A stretch of DNA of 64,000 nucleotides from Bacillota bacterium (GTDB taxonomy: Bacteria; Bacillota; Clostridia; Christensenellales; SZUA-584): the NCBI GenBank assembly GCA_023390815.1, contig JAEWCC010000065.1, forward strand, positions 62,001 to 126,000. The letters are read 5' to 3'. Each line of letters begins with the position of its first letter. The stretch's first letter is position 1. A program made the position numbers and the translations under genes. The notes beneath the pieces were generated by a model. It made no database searches. It was not told the origin of the DNA and saw nothing but the letters and a program-made list of their open reading frames with translations. Positions 16,183 to 24,704 of this stretch are shown here, piece after piece.

Positions 16183-16523
16183 CGCGATGCCCCCGATAAA
16201 AGTCTCATCGCACATTATAGCCGATGGAGGCAGAAAAATAAAGTATGGCTCTCCACCATTGCACTTATAGTGGTATGATCTGTTACTTAAACCATTAGAA
16301 TTACGGGTTATCCGCAAGAAAAGTGAGCAATTCCTTCACGATTCACTGTTCATTATCCCTTCCTCTATAAACCTCATAATCTCCTTTTAATACTGATTAT
16401 GTCGCCGCGAAATGCGCAATAAGTCTAAATTGTGAACATATACGCTGGACTATTGAAGATATTGGCGTATAGTGTATAATATTATTAGGAATCATTATGA
16501 ATAGTGTAAAAGGGGGCGACGTT
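16183..16523. other. Intergenic region between divergent ABC-F and YtxH genes
   Basis: About 340 bases. It holds a TATAAT for the ABC-F gene at about 16210-16215 (minus strand) and a TATAATATTATTAG stretch ahead of the YtxH gene. A 13-codon minus-strand ORF (16336-16377) with AAGGAG is present but is not followed by a terminator. Nothing else was recognised. Confidence 0.5.
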
Positions 16524-17039
16524 ATGTCACTGAGAGAGTTATTAAAGCAAAAGAAACGCAAGGAGAAACGCCGCGAAGCGCGGAATGTGGCCATTGCGGC
16601 AGGAATAGGTGTTGCGGCAGGCGCCGCTGCGGGTGTGCTGCTTGCCCCGAGGTCGGGCAAAGAGACTCGCGAGAATATTCATATGGGTGCAAAGAAAGCG
16701 ACGAGCGCAGTCAAGGACGCGATCGGCACGGTAAAGGAGAAAGTAAAAGAAACGGGAGCGACGGCGGAGTCCGCGGCCAAAAAGGCGGAGAACAATGCAA
16801 AAGCCAAGGCGAGAGATGTGGCTGACAACGTAGAAGAGAGCGTGCTCGAAGCAGCGAAAGTGGTTAAAAAAGCCGCAGAAGAGGTAAAAGAAAGGCTCCA
16901 GAAAGCAGAAGCGGGCGCCGAAGCGTCGGTAACGCAGGCCGCAGGCAATGTTATTTCAAAGGCCAAAGATACGGTCGGGGACGCAGCGGAAGCGGTGGAA
17001 GGCGGGGCTAAAAAGGTGAAACAAGCGGCACGCAGCTAA
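16524..17039 (+). CDS. YtxH domain-containing protein
   Basis: The 171-residue product has a basic N-terminus (LKQKKRKEKRREARN), one Gly/Ala-rich membrane helix (VAIAAGIGVAAGAAAGVLLAP) followed by the hallmark RSGKETRE, then about 120 residues of Ala/Lys/Glu heptad-like helix. This is the YtxH/general-stress layout. The ATG at 16524 follows AAGGGGG. It is followed 32 bases later by a membrane-anchored coiled-coil protein, the same neighbourhood as YtxH-DUF948 pairs elsewhere. Probably cell-envelope associated. Confidence 0.82.
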   Translation: MSLRELLKQKKRKEKRREARNVAIAAGIGVAAGAAAGVLLAPRSGKETRENIHMGAKKATSAVKDAIGTVKEKVKETGATAESAAKKAENNAKAKARDVADNVEESVLEAAKVVKKAAEEVKERLQKAEAGAEASVTQAAGNVISKAKDTVGDAAEAVEGGAKKVKQAARS

Positions 17040-17071
17040 GCCCAGTGGGTAGAAGATAAAGGAGCCGTGTT

Positions 17072-17452
17072 ATGTATGTAGATATGAATGAGGTACTCGG
17101 TTTCCTCGCGATTTTTATCGGAGTATTATTGGGGATTGGGGTGCTGGTGCTGCTGATCATAGCGCTTGCCAACCTGATCAAAACGATCCGCAAAGTAAAC
17201 AAAGTGATTGACGACAATACCGAGAGCATCAGCAAGACGATCAGCAAGCTGCCTGCGCTCGCGGAAAATATAGATGGAGCAGCGGTCAGTATCAAAAACA
17301 ACGTCAACATAATCGGTGGCGTGGTCGGCAATGTGGAAGATACGTTTCTTGACATCAAGACAACCGCCTCCAATGAAATGATGATGACGATCGTAAACAT
17401 AGCGGAGAATGTTGCAAAGGTGATCATCAACCTGATCACGAAAAAGAAATAA
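17072..17452 (+). CDS. DUF948-like membrane-anchored protein
   Basis: The 126-residue protein has one strong N-terminal membrane helix (residues about 8-31) followed by an amphipathic helix with regularly spaced hydrophobics (LIKTIRKVNKVIDDNTESISKTISKL), as in DUF948 proteins. It ends in ITKKK. AAGGAG lies upstream. It pairs with the YtxH gene just before it. Function unknown; a structural or stress role at the membrane is inferred from the pairing. Confidence 0.65.
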   Translation: MYVDMNEVLGFLAIFIGVLLGIGVLVLLIIALANLIKTIRKVNKVIDDNTESISKTISKLPALAENIDGAAVSIKNNVNIIGGVVGNVEDTFLDIKTTASNEMMMTIVNIAENVAKVIINLITKKK

Positions 17453-17514
17453 CGCATGCACAAACAAATAGCGGACATCCTGAACAGAATGTCCGCTATT
17501 TGTTTGTGCATGCG
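17453..17514. terminator. Perfect 26-bp hairpin after the YtxH operon
   Basis: Bases 17453-17478 pair perfectly with 17489-17514 around a ten-base loop. The central AGCGGACAT/ATGTCCGCT is flanked by A-rich and T-rich arms, so it probably works as a terminator in both directions, but the stem is far longer than usual. Confidence 0.65.
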
Positions 17515-17636
17515 GTTTGTAAGGCCCTGGCTTTGGGCAGCATGTTAATTTGGCACGGATCATATGTTGCACTATATTTACCATCGCACGTGATGCTATA
17601 TTCTAATAATGGGTCTTTAACTAATGAAAAAATTGT

Positions 17637-17687
17637 TGTCCAGCAAGGGTAGGGTATACATACCCGATTGAAAATCTTTGTTGGACA
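17637..17687. other. Compact three-stem structured element, unknown
   Basis: TGTCCAGCAA (17637-17646) pairs with TTGTTGGACA (17678-17687, one G-U). It encloses a GGGTA/TACCC hairpin and a GATT/AATC hairpin, giving a three-way-junction shape. It lies between convergent transcription units and is not explained by a gene. Confidence 0.35.
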
Positions 17688-17752
17688 GAACCATTCACTT
17701 TTAAGATTTAAATTAAAGATAGAGGAGAAAAATCCCTGAAAGAGCTTTGCTC

Positions 17753-18406
17753 TTACCCCACCAACCCCCGCAGCATCTCCACGCTCACGCCGCGTAAGCT
17801 GCGCACCGCCATGTCCGCCCCGGAAAGCAACTGCCCGCTGCCGGGTGCAATCAGCCCCACAGCCTTCATGCCCGCGGCCTTCGCCGCCTCGATGCCCTTG
17901 TCCGCGTCCTCAATTACGACGCACTCCGCTGGGTCTACGCCAAGCAACTTTGCCGCCAGCAGAAAGATGTCCGGCGCGGGCTTGCTGCGCCCCGCCAGCT
18001 CCTTCACGGAGATTGCCTGCACATATTGCCCGAGATCCAGCCGCCGCACCACGTCCGTCGCATTCGCCGCGCTGGAGGACGTTGCTACCGCCACCTTTAG
18101 CCCCGCCTTGGCGCAGCGCTTCAACAGCCCCACGGAGGCGCGGATTGGGCGCAGCGTACCCTCGTGATAATACGCGTCCATGTGCTCATATTCCAGCCGC
18201 GTGAGCTCCGCCGGGTCGGCATTGCTGCTGTATTTTTGCACCAGCTCCGCCCACATCTCCGCCGCGTTCACACCGCGGTACCGCGTCTGCTCCCGCCGGG
18301 TGAGCGGTATGCCGAATTGCTTTGCGAGACGCCGGTCGGTCTTCACATATTCCGGTTCGGTATCGACGAGCACACCGTCCATATCAAACAGCACCGCTTT
18401 AAGCAT
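17753..18406 (-). CDS. HAD family hydrolase (beta-phosphoglucomutase-like)
   Basis: The 217-residue enzyme has all HAD motifs: FDMDGVLVDTE (nucleophile and acid Asp), ATSSS (motif II Thr/Ser), the Lys in RSKPAPDIF and VIEDADKGIEAA (motif IV). A helical cap inserted after motif I makes it a subclass I phosphatase or phosphoglucomutase-like protein acting on small phosphorylated sugars. The ATG at 18406 overlaps the TGA of the pseudouridine synthase gene and has AGGAGG four bases upstream. A small AAGAGC/GCTCTT hairpin overlaps its stop. Substrate unknown. Confidence 0.88.
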   Translation of the reverse strand: MLKAVLFDMDGVLVDTEPEYVKTDRRLAKQFGIPLTRREQTRYRGVNAAEMWAELVQKYSSNADPAELTRLEYEHMDAYYHEGTLRPIRASVGLLKRCAKAGLKVAVATSSSAANATDVVRRLDLGQYVQAISVKELAGRSKPAPDIFLLAAKLLGVDPAECVVIEDADKGIEAAKAAGMKAVGLIAPGSGQLLSGADMAVRSLRGVSVEMLRGLVG

Positions 18407-19086
18407 CAATCCTCCTGAATGTCGAACCGGCTAAAAGGAGCCCGAACCGGTTTGCTGTCAAAACACATGGGTGTTTTTGTGGTAGGGTGGGTGAGGCACA
18501 CGCGGCAAGCGTGCAGCGCCAGAGGCGCCTTTATGTCCCGCGCGCCGTATTTCATGTCCCCGTAGACGGCGCACCCGATTGCCGCGAACTGCGCGCGGAT
18601 CTGGTGAAACCGTCCCGTCATCAGCCGCACCTTTACAAGGCAAAGGCCTTCCGCCCCGGAGAGTACCTCGTAGGCAAGCACTGCTTCCTTCGCGCCTGGT
18701 GCGCCCTGTTTGGCGATATGCGCGGTGTGGGATTTCTCATCCTTCACCAGCCAGTGCGTCAGCTCCCCCTGCCTTTTCGCGGGTACAGCCGTCAACACCG
18801 CCATATACGTCTTCTCAAACTCGCCGCCGCGTATCTGCTCCGAGAGCCGCGCCGCCGCCTTGGACGTGCGCGCAAACACCATCACACCGCTCGTGGGCCT
18901 GTCCAGCCGGTGCACCAAACCGAGGTATACGTCCCCCGGCTTGTTGTACTTCTCTTTTACATAGGCCTTGGCAATTGAGAGCATGTCCGCATCGCCCGTT
19001 TCGTCCGCCTGGGAAGGCACGCCGTAGGGCTTTTCGGTCACGAGCAGATGGTTGTCCTCATACAGCACACGCAGCGCGGCGCTCAC
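18406..19086 (-). CDS. RluA family pseudouridine synthase
   Basis: The 226-residue enzyme isomerises uridine to pseudouridine in rRNA or tRNA. It carries the catalytic HRLDRPTSG motif, the LLVTEKPYGVPSQ entry and the GRFHQIRAQFAAIG motif. No S4 domain is present. I chose GTG at 19086, which overlaps the methyltransferase stop as GTGA and has GAGGTG six bases upstream. It sits between an RNA methyltransferase and a HAD phosphatase in one operon. Confidence 0.92.
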   Translation of the reverse strand: MSAALRVLYEDNHLLVTEKPYGVPSQADETGDADMLSIAKAYVKEKYNKPGDVYLGLVHRLDRPTSGVMVFARTSKAAARLSEQIRGGEFEKTYMAVLTAVPAKRQGELTHWLVKDEKSHTAHIAKQGAPGAKEAVLAYEVLSGAEGLCLVKVRLMTGRFHQIRAQFAAIGCAVYGDMKYGARDIKAPLALHACRVCLTHPTTKTPMCFDSKPVRAPFSRFDIQED

Positions 19087-19931
19087 GCGTGCCACCTCGC
19101 GGTCGTGCCGCAGGGCAGCAGCACCGCCGAGTCCTGCTGCGGCAGCGAAAGCGTGCCGGACTCCACATGGCCTTTACCCGGCATGCAAAGACTCAGCATA
19201 TTGCGCGAAACCACGTCGGATAGCCCGGTGGTGTACGAGTTGATGATAAAAAACAGCGGGTCGTCGGAAAGCAGCGCCGCGCAGTCTTTCACGAGGCCGT
19301 ACAGCGCATCCTCGATCTTCCAGACGCTGTTGCCGCTGCGCCCATAGCTGGGCGGATCCATGATGATCGCGTCGTAGCGGCTGCCGCGCCGCTGCTCGCG
19401 CTGCACGAACTTGCCGCAGTCGTCGGCGATATAGCGCACATTGCCGCCCGATAGCCCGGAAAGCTGCGCGTTCTCCCGCGCCCACTCGTTCATGCTCTTC
19501 GCCGCGTCCACGTGCACCACCGATGCCCCGGCGGAGAGCGCCGCAAGCGTCGCGCCGCCCGTATACGCAAACAGGTTGAGTACGCGGATATCGCGCCCGC
19601 TAGCGGTGATGGTTTTGCGGATGTAGTCCCAGTTGACCGACTGCTCCGGAAACACGCCGATATGCTTAAAGCCTGTCGGGCGCACATAAAATTTCAGCGG
19701 CCCGCAGCCAAACGTCCACTTCTCCGGCACCTTTTTGATAAAGCGCCAGTTTCCGCCACCGCTGCTGCTGCGCTCGTACACCGCGTGGGGCTTCCACAGC
19801 GCGGGTTTCGTGCGCTCCCAGATCGCCTGCGGGTCGGGGCGCTGCAACAGGATGCCGCTCAAATTCTCCAGCTTTTCGCCGCCGCCCGTATCGAGCAACG
19901 TATATTCGTTCAAATGATCTGCAACAAACAT
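19083..19931 (-). CDS. Class I SAM-dependent RNA methyltransferase (RlmI-like)
   Basis: The 282-residue protein has a SAM-binding Rossmann core: LNLFAYTGGATLAALSAGA (motif I), VVHVDAAKSM (motif II) and the catalytic DPPSYGRSG. This resembles the RlmI/RlmK group of 23S rRNA methyltransferases but lacks their N-terminal PUA domain. The ATG at 19931 is preceded by GGAGG. It is the first gene of a three-gene RNA-modification operon, overlapping rluA-like by four bases. The exact RNA target is not determinable. Confidence 0.85.
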   Translation of the reverse strand: MFVADHLNEYTLLDTGGGEKLENLSGILLQRPDPQAIWERTKPALWKPHAVYERSSSGGGNWRFIKKVPEKWTFGCGPLKFYVRPTGFKHIGVFPEQSVNWDYIRKTITASGRDIRVLNLFAYTGGATLAALSAGASVVHVDAAKSMNEWARENAQLSGLSGGNVRYIADDCGKFVQREQRRGSRYDAIIMDPPSYGRSGNSVWKIEDALYGLVKDCAALLSDDPLFFIINSYTTGLSDVVSRNMLSLCMPGKGHVESGTLSLPQQDSAVLLPCGTTARWHA

Positions 19932-20040
19932 GGCTTCCTCCGTATCCCTCACTATACCATCCCAGCTCTCTTTTTGAAAGCCCTTCGCTATTAATGGACA
20001 GCTCGGAAAAAGAACTGGATGAATTATCCGAAAACAGTGT

Positions 20041-20067
20041 TAAGTATTTTTACCCATTTAACGATTA
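20041..20067 (+). promoter_or_regulatory. Putative SigD (FliA-type) promoter of the chemoreceptor
   Basis: TAAG (20041-20044), 15 bases, AACGATTA (20060-20067). It is weaker than the other motility-type promoters in this window but has the same spacing. Confidence 0.4.
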
Positions 20068-20177
20068 AGTATATGAAGGCTAGACTCTCTATCTTGGCTT
20101 GTCATGCCACACGCTTAAGACGGCGGGACGCATCACAGCATCCCGGCATCATGAGTACAATTTTTGCAGAGGTAATT

Positions 20178-22337
20178 ATGAAAAACATCTTCAAGCGGAA
20201 AAACAATGCAAATCAAGCTGCCCAGCCGGAAAGCCCCAAGACAAAAAAGAAAACTAAGAAACCACACAAGCAAACAGCCGGCTTTCTGAGCAACGTGAAG
20301 ATCGCGCCCAAGCTGCTCGCCGGATTCCTCATCATCGCGCTGATGGCAACGGCCATGGGCCTGTATGCGGCGATCAGCATCAGAGATCTGAACGACTCTG
20401 CCAAGAAGCTGCACGTCAACGTGCTGCTGCCCACCGAAAATATGACGTCGGTGGTCGAGAGCTTTGATAATCAGCGGGTCGCGCTGCGTCAGGCGCTGAT
20501 CAACGATGACGAAATGTATACGGCGGTCTATGTTTCGATGATCAACAACGGATTTAAGTCCGTCAATTCCCAGTTCAGCCTGGTCGAGTCGCTGATTCCG
20601 GCTGACAGCAAAGAGATTTATCAAAAGGTTCGGACGGACTACGACGCGTATCAGGCATGCATGGACGAAAATGTCGCAATGCTGAATGCGGGTGATAAGG
20701 AATCGGTCCGCGAGAGTTTGATTGACGGCCCGATGCGGAATGCCGAAAATGATGTAGCAGAATCTCTGGACGATTTAATGTTCGCCATCACCGGCAACGC
20801 GTCTACCGCTTCGATTCAAAATGAGCGGATGGCGAATCAAGTATATTGGATTACGCTGGGCGTTGCGGCTTTTGTTCTCCTGTGCTCCGTCGCCATCGGT
20901 ATCATCATCGCGATGGGTATCAGCAGGCCGATCAAGCGGCTTACCGCGAATGCGAAACGGATTGCCGCGGGCGATATCGACATCGATATAACGGGCGCTT
21001 CGACGAAGGATGAAGTCGGGCAGATTCGCGAGGCGTTTAAAACGATCCTCAAAGTGCTGCGGGAGCTGACACAGGATACCGATATGCTGATCAGCGCCGC
21101 CGGGCAGGGCGAACTCTCCGTGCGCGCCGACGCCCAGAAGCATGAGGGCGCATACCGCAAGATCGTTCTGGGCATCAACACGATGCTCGACTCCACGGTC
21201 ACGCCCATGACCGAGTCCGCAAAAGCGCTGGGCGAACTGGCGGGCGGTAACTTAAGCGCCCGGGTCGAAGGAAACTTCGAGGGCGACTTCGCGATCGTCA
21301 AGAACGCGTTCAATACCACGGTCGATACGCTTAAGGGATATATCGGAGAAATCACCGTCGTCATGGAGAAGGTCGCCAGCGGCATGCTGGACACGGGTAT
21401 CGATTCCGAATATAAAGGCGACTTTGCTTCGCTTAAGACTTCCATCAACAAGAGCATCGAGTCCTTCAACGAGCTGCTCAAGGAAATCGATACGGCGGCG
21501 GAAGAGGTTGCGATCGGCACGCTGCAGCTCTCCAGCGGCAGTCAGACGATATCGCAGGGCGCGACAGAGCAGGCGAGCGCGCTCGAACAGCTCACAGCGG
21601 CGCTTACCGAAATTGCGGGCGAGACGGCGCGCAACGCGGAGCGGGCGGGCAAGGCTAACGAGATTTCGCTCAAGGCAAAGGATTACGCGCTGAGCGGCAA
21701 CGAAAAGATGAAGGCGCTTCAGAGCGCCATGCAGGAGATCAACACATCTTCCGCGAATATCAGCAAAATCATCAAGGTGATCGACGATATCGCGTTCCAG
21801 ACGAACATCCTCTCCCTCAACGCCGCGGTAGAGGCGGCCCGCGCGGGCGTCCATGGCAAGGGCTTTGCGGTGGTCGCGGACGAGGTGCGCAGCCTTGCGG
21901 CAAGAAGCGCGAACGCAGCCCGGGAGACGACCGATCTGATCGAGAATTCCATCAAGAAGACCAACGCGGGTACCAAGATCGCCGACGAAACCGCCAAAGC
22001 GCTGCTTGAGATCGTGGACGAAGTGGAAAAGACCGTTGAGCTTTCCGGCGAAATTGCTTCGGCATCGAGCGGGCAGGCAGCCGGTATCGACCAGGTAGGC
22101 AGGGGCATCGAGCAGCTTTCTGTGGTCGTCCAGACGAACTCCGCAACGGCACAGGAAGCGGCGGCTTCGGCGGAAGAGCTTTCCGCGCAGGCCGAATACT
22201 TAAAGAGGATGGTCCGCCGATTCGAATTGCACGACTCGGAGCAGAAACAGGCGGGCACATTTACCCCGGAGAAGGAGTATACCAGTGCCAAGCCGGACAA
22301 GATTGTGCTGAACGACATGGATTTCGGCAAGTATTGA
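20178..22337 (+). CDS. Methyl-accepting chemotaxis protein with several HAMP-like repeats
   Basis: The 719-residue chemoreceptor has a cytoplasmic Lys-rich start, a first membrane helix (residues about 43-62), a four-helix-bundle type extracellular sensor to about 215, a second helix (about 223-245), a HAMP domain, then three further HAMP-like repeats (recognisable as GQGELSVRAD, AGGNLSARVEGNFEGDF and ASGMLDTGIDSEYKGDF). The C-terminal signalling domain contains the conserved hairpin tip DDIAFQTNILSLNAAVEAARAG and methylation helices. I chose the ATG at 20178 with GAGG upstream. A motility-type promoter lies 110 bases before it, and a strong terminator follows. Confidence 0.93.
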   Translation: MKNIFKRKNNANQAAQPESPKTKKKTKKPHKQTAGFLSNVKIAPKLLAGFLIIALMATAMGLYAAISIRDLNDSAKKLHVNVLLPTENMTSVVESFDNQRVALRQALINDDEMYTAVYVSMINNGFKSVNSQFSLVESLIPADSKEIYQKVRTDYDAYQACMDENVAMLNAGDKESVRESLIDGPMRNAENDVAESLDDLMFAITGNASTASIQNERMANQVYWITLGVAAFVLLCSVAIGIIIAMGISRPIKRLTANAKRIAAGDIDIDITGASTKDEVGQIREAFKTILKVLRELTQDTDMLISAAGQGELSVRADAQKHEGAYRKIVLGINTMLDSTVTPMTESAKALGELAGGNLSARVEGNFEGDFAIVKNAFNTTVDTLKGYIGEITVVMEKVASGMLDTGIDSEYKGDFASLKTSINKSIESFNELLKEIDTAAEEVAIGTLQLSSGSQTISQGATEQASALEQLTAALTEIAGETARNAERAGKANEISLKAKDYALSGNEKMKALQSAMQEINTSSANISKIIKVIDDIAFQTNILSLNAAVEAARAGVHGKGFAVVADEVRSLAARSANAARETTDLIENSIKKTNAGTKIADETAKALLEIVDEVEKTVELSGEIASASSGQAAGIDQVGRGIEQLSVVVQTNSATAQEAAASAEELSAQAEYLKRMVRRFELHDSEQKQAGTFTPEKEYTSAKPDKIVLNDMDFGKY

Positions 22338-22350
22338 GCGATGACCGACA

Positions 22351-22386
22351 GAGTCCCTGCGCCACAGGCGCGGGGACTCTTTTTTT
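22351..22386 (+). terminator. Intrinsic terminator of the chemoreceptor gene
   Basis: GAGTCCCTGCGCC pairs with GCGCGGGGACTC around a short ACAG loop; a T-run follows. Confidence 0.9.
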
Positions 22387-22393
22387 CGGCAAG

Positions 22394-23080
22394 TTACAGG
22401 AGAAATGTTCGCACCGGTTCATCCCCGACGCGATAATAAACGGTATTCGATTGCTTTGCGTATACCATGGACAGCTCCGTAATCCACTCGCCGCTGTGCT
22501 GTGCCGCCATGTCCAGTGCGCGAAACGCAGCGTCAACATCCACGGTTATCGCCTCGGACAACGCCCTGTTGACCGCCTGATACCGGGTGCATTCCGCTTG
22601 TCCGCCCTGATGGACCATATCCCAAAGAGAGAAGTTCGTCATCACAAAGAAAGGGGACTCTGCCGCGGGGCTGAACACGACCCCGCGCCCCGGCTCCGTC
22701 ACCCAGACGTTCCCCTGCGGGTCGCAGATCATATTGTGACAGCTCCAGCCCGGCGTATTGACGATCTCCATGCGGCCAAGGTATGGGGCGAATTCCTCCG
22801 GCGGCAGCGCGCCGCTTAAAATATCGGCGGCCAGCTTGGAGGTATGCGTTACCTTGCTGCTAGGCCGTTTGTACAGTCCCTTGCCGTTCGAGTCCACCAC
22901 AAGGTTGTTGACGAACGTGCCGCCCGCGCGTACGCCAAAGGAGGGGTATCGGCCCCGCCCGCCGTCCACATCGACGACGAACACGCCCGGCTCCATACGG
23001 AAGCGATATTTCATTCCGTTGTTGTCAAAGTTCATCCCGATGATGATATCGCCTTTGCGGCTTAAAAAGCTGGTACACAT
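22394..23080 (-). CDS. Ntn-type amidohydrolase (choloylglycine/linear-amide hydrolase-like)
   Basis: The 228-residue protein begins MCTSFLSRKGDIIIGMNFDNNG; a Cys right after the initiator Met is the nucleophile expected in Ntn hydrolases of the linear amide C-N hydrolase group. Further family-like features are FVNNLVVDSNGKGLYKR and the HNMICDPQGNVWVTEPGRG strand pair. I chose the ATG at 23080 because it exposes that Cys; the frame extends four codons upstream. The ribosome site is weak. It is shorter than bile-salt hydrolases (about 320 residues). Substrate unknown. Confidence 0.75.
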   Translation of the reverse strand: MCTSFLSRKGDIIIGMNFDNNGMKYRFRMEPGVFVVDVDGGRGRYPSFGVRAGGTFVNNLVVDSNGKGLYKRPSSKVTHTSKLAADILSGALPPEEFAPYLGRMEIVNTPGWSCHNMICDPQGNVWVTEPGRGVVFSPAAESPFFVMTNFSLWDMVHQGGQAECTRYQAVNRALSEAITVDVDAAFRALDMAAQHSGEWITELSMVYAKQSNTVYYRVGDEPVRTFLL

Positions 23081-23173
23081 AAAAACCCACACGTCATGAT
23101 TTCAGGTCTCATTCTACCTGCTCCCGCGAGTTCTGTACAGCCGAATAAAATATTATAAAACTATATTTGTATA

Positions 23174-23202
23174 TTGACTTTTATTTTATTAAATTGTATT
23201 TT
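23174..23202 (+). promoter_or_regulatory. Promoter region of the DUF2089 gene
   Basis: A consensus TTGACT is followed after 17 bases by TATTTT in an unusually AT-rich stretch ahead of the ribosome site AAAGGAGG. Confidence 0.5.
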
Positions 23203-23228
23203 AATATTATTAAAGGAGGTCATATCAT

Positions 23229-23528
23229 ATGGCAGTTGGATCAATGCCGGACTGGATGAGTAATCTGGACGACGAGGATTTATCCTTCATCAAAAAGTTC
23301 ATACTCGCCTCCGGCTCCCTGAAGGAGATTGCAAAGCAGTATGGTGTCACATATCCCACCGTCCGGCTGAGGCTGGACCGGCTCATCCAGAAGATTCGGA
23401 TTGGCGAGGATACGGCAAGCGAGCCGTACATCGCGCTGATCAAGCGGCTGGCCGTCAACGAGAAGATTGATTTCGAGGCAGCCAAGCTGCTGATCTCCGA
23501 ATATAAAAATCTGAAAACGCAACCGTAA
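23229..23528 (+). CDS. DUF2089-type helix-turn-helix protein
   Basis: The 99-residue product matches the C-terminal part of DUF2089 proteins: DEDLSFIKKFILASGSLKEIAKQYGVTYPTVRLRLDRLIQKI is a helix-turn-helix of the sigma-4 type. The N-terminal zinc ribbon found in longer members is absent. AAAGGAGG lies eight bases before the ATG. The next gene, 14 bases downstream, encodes a three-helix membrane protein, so the pair may act as a regulator and its membrane partner. Confidence 0.8.
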   Translation: MAVGSMPDWMSNLDDEDLSFIKKFILASGSLKEIAKQYGVTYPTVRLRLDRLIQKIRIGEDTASEPYIALIKRLAVNEKIDFEAAKLLISEYKNLKTQP

Positions 23529-23542
23529 AGGGAGGAAATAAT

Positions 23543-23872
23543 ATGAACATTCATTTTACCGTAATCATTGGGGTCGCTGTCTTCGGGCTTGCGATCATCG
23601 CCGGCATGATATTGCTTCAGATATATCTGTCGAAAAAGGACAGCAAATGGCTGGGGCTGGTGCTGCCCGCGCTCTCCTTTCTTCTGTCCTTCCTCTATCC
23701 GATGAATATGATCAGCACGGGCGAGCTTTGGCCGGATATCTGGTCTTTCGTGATCGCTCTGCTGCTCGGCAACATCCTCACCGTCATCCTGCTGGTTATA
23801 TACGCGGCGATACGGGATGGCCGCAGGAAAAAGGCGCAGCTTGAGAAGATGAACATTCAGGACCTGAACTGA
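23543..23872 (+). CDS. Three-helix membrane protein, partner of DUF2089 gene
   Basis: The 109-residue protein has three hydrophobic helices (about residues 6-28, 36-54 and 66-91) and a charged C-terminal tail (RDGRRKKAQLEKMNIQDLN). GGGAGG precedes the ATG. It is cotranscribed with the DUF2089-type regulator. No family was recognised; a regulator-tethering role is only a guess. Confidence 0.65.
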   Translation: MNIHFTVIIGVAVFGLAIIAGMILLQIYLSKKDSKWLGLVLPALSFLLSFLYPMNMISTGELWPDIWSFVIALLLGNILTVILLVIYAAIRDGRRKKAQLEKMNIQDLN

Positions 23873-23955
23873 TACAAGGGCGCTTTACGGCAGCACGCTT
23901 GCGCGCAGGAAAAAGGCTGGGATCATACTGCGCAGATACCGGTAAAGGCCAGCCC

Positions 23956-24084
23956 GTCATTGCGAGCGGAAGCGAAGCAATCTAGGACGATATTCGGCTC
24001 TTGTCCTCTGGATCGCCACGTCGCCGCCGCTCCTCGCGACGACGGTTACAGGCGGGCTGCCGCTCCTCGCGAGACGGACTGCAG
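23956..24084. repeat. Palindromic intergenic repeat (CATTGCGAG type)
   Basis: GTCATTGCGAGCGGAAGCGAAGCAATC at 23956-23982 faces an imperfect inverted copy GATCGCCACGTCGCCGCCGCTCCTCGCGACGACGG at 24011-24045; a further partial copy follows to 24084. This family of imperfect palindromes is common between genes in many bacteria and probably mobilised in trans. Confidence 0.7.
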
Positions 24085-24167
24085 CCAGTACGCTCGCACC
24101 TCAAACGAGCTTTAAAAGCGCCGCCGCTCGGAATAACCCTTGCAGGCAACGATAGTTCAGGCGCGGA

Positions 24168-24602
24168 TTACTCGATGACGAGCATATCGTTCTCGTCGAA
24201 CTTCCAGAAATCCGCATAAGCCACTTCCCAATAATAGCCGTCCAGATCCTGAAAATAGCCGCTGTAGCCGCCCCAAAACACGGTCTGCGGCGGTTTGACA
24301 ATCACGCCGCCCATGCTTTCGATTTTACGGAATATATCGTCCACTTCTTCCCTGGACTTTGCATTGTAGGCCAGCGTGATTCCGCCAAAGCCTTGTCCGC
24401 TTTCGGGCGGATTTGTCTCGCTGATATCCTTCGCAAGGCCGTCCAGTGGATACAGTTCCAGCTTGGTTCCGCCGTTGCTAAAAAATACGACTTGAGGCTC
24501 TTCCTCGTTATTCGGCGTCGAAAAGCCGAGCCCGTCGCGGTAAAATGCCCGTGCCTTCTTGAGGTCCCGTACGCCGAGGCAAATCATGTTGATTCGATTC
24601 AT
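24168..24602 (-). CDS. VOC family (glyoxalase-fold) protein
   Basis: The 144-residue protein has the paired beta-alpha-beta modules of the vicinal oxygen chelate fold: INMICLGVRDLKKARAFYRDGLGF at the start and GGYSGYFQDLDGYYWEVAY near the end, with Glu in KLELYPL and WEVAY as candidate metal ligands. The ATG at 24602 is seven bases from GGAG; a second ATG at 24608 is too close to it. It lies downstream of the AraC-type gene on the same strand. Substrate unknown. Confidence 0.85.
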   Translation of the reverse strand: MNRINMICLGVRDLKKARAFYRDGLGFSTPNNEEEPQVVFFSNGGTKLELYPLDGLAKDISETNPPESGQGFGGITLAYNAKSREEVDDIFRKIESMGGVIVKPPQTVFWGGYSGYFQDLDGYYWEVAYADFWKFDENDMLVIE

Positions 24603-24666
24603 CTTCATGCTCCTTCATTCGATGCTGCGATTATACCATATACTAGCAGGAACGGGAAGCAGCCGA

Positions 24667-24692
24667 ATGCGGCGAAAATGATTTCGCCGCAT
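24667..24692. terminator. Perfect hairpin after the AraC-type gene
   Basis: ATGCGGCGAAA and TTTCGCCGCAT pair around ATGA. It lies just past the stop codon (24705) of the restored AraC frame, the expected position of a transcript-end hairpin. Confidence 0.5.
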
Positions 24693-24704
24693 CCACTATC
24701 AGTT

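Noticed and set aside
16336..16377. 13-codon ORF with AAGGAG upstream of the ABC-F gene, as a leader peptide
   Set aside because: No terminator lies between it and the ABC-F start, the spacing to the ATG is short, and a TATAAT lies between the two, so attenuation is not supported.
20090..20165. GGGACGC-containing hairpin before the chemoreceptor as a c-di-GMP riboswitch
   Set aside because: The conserved GEMM core and tetraloop-receptor parts are not present; the stretch only forms a simple hairpin.
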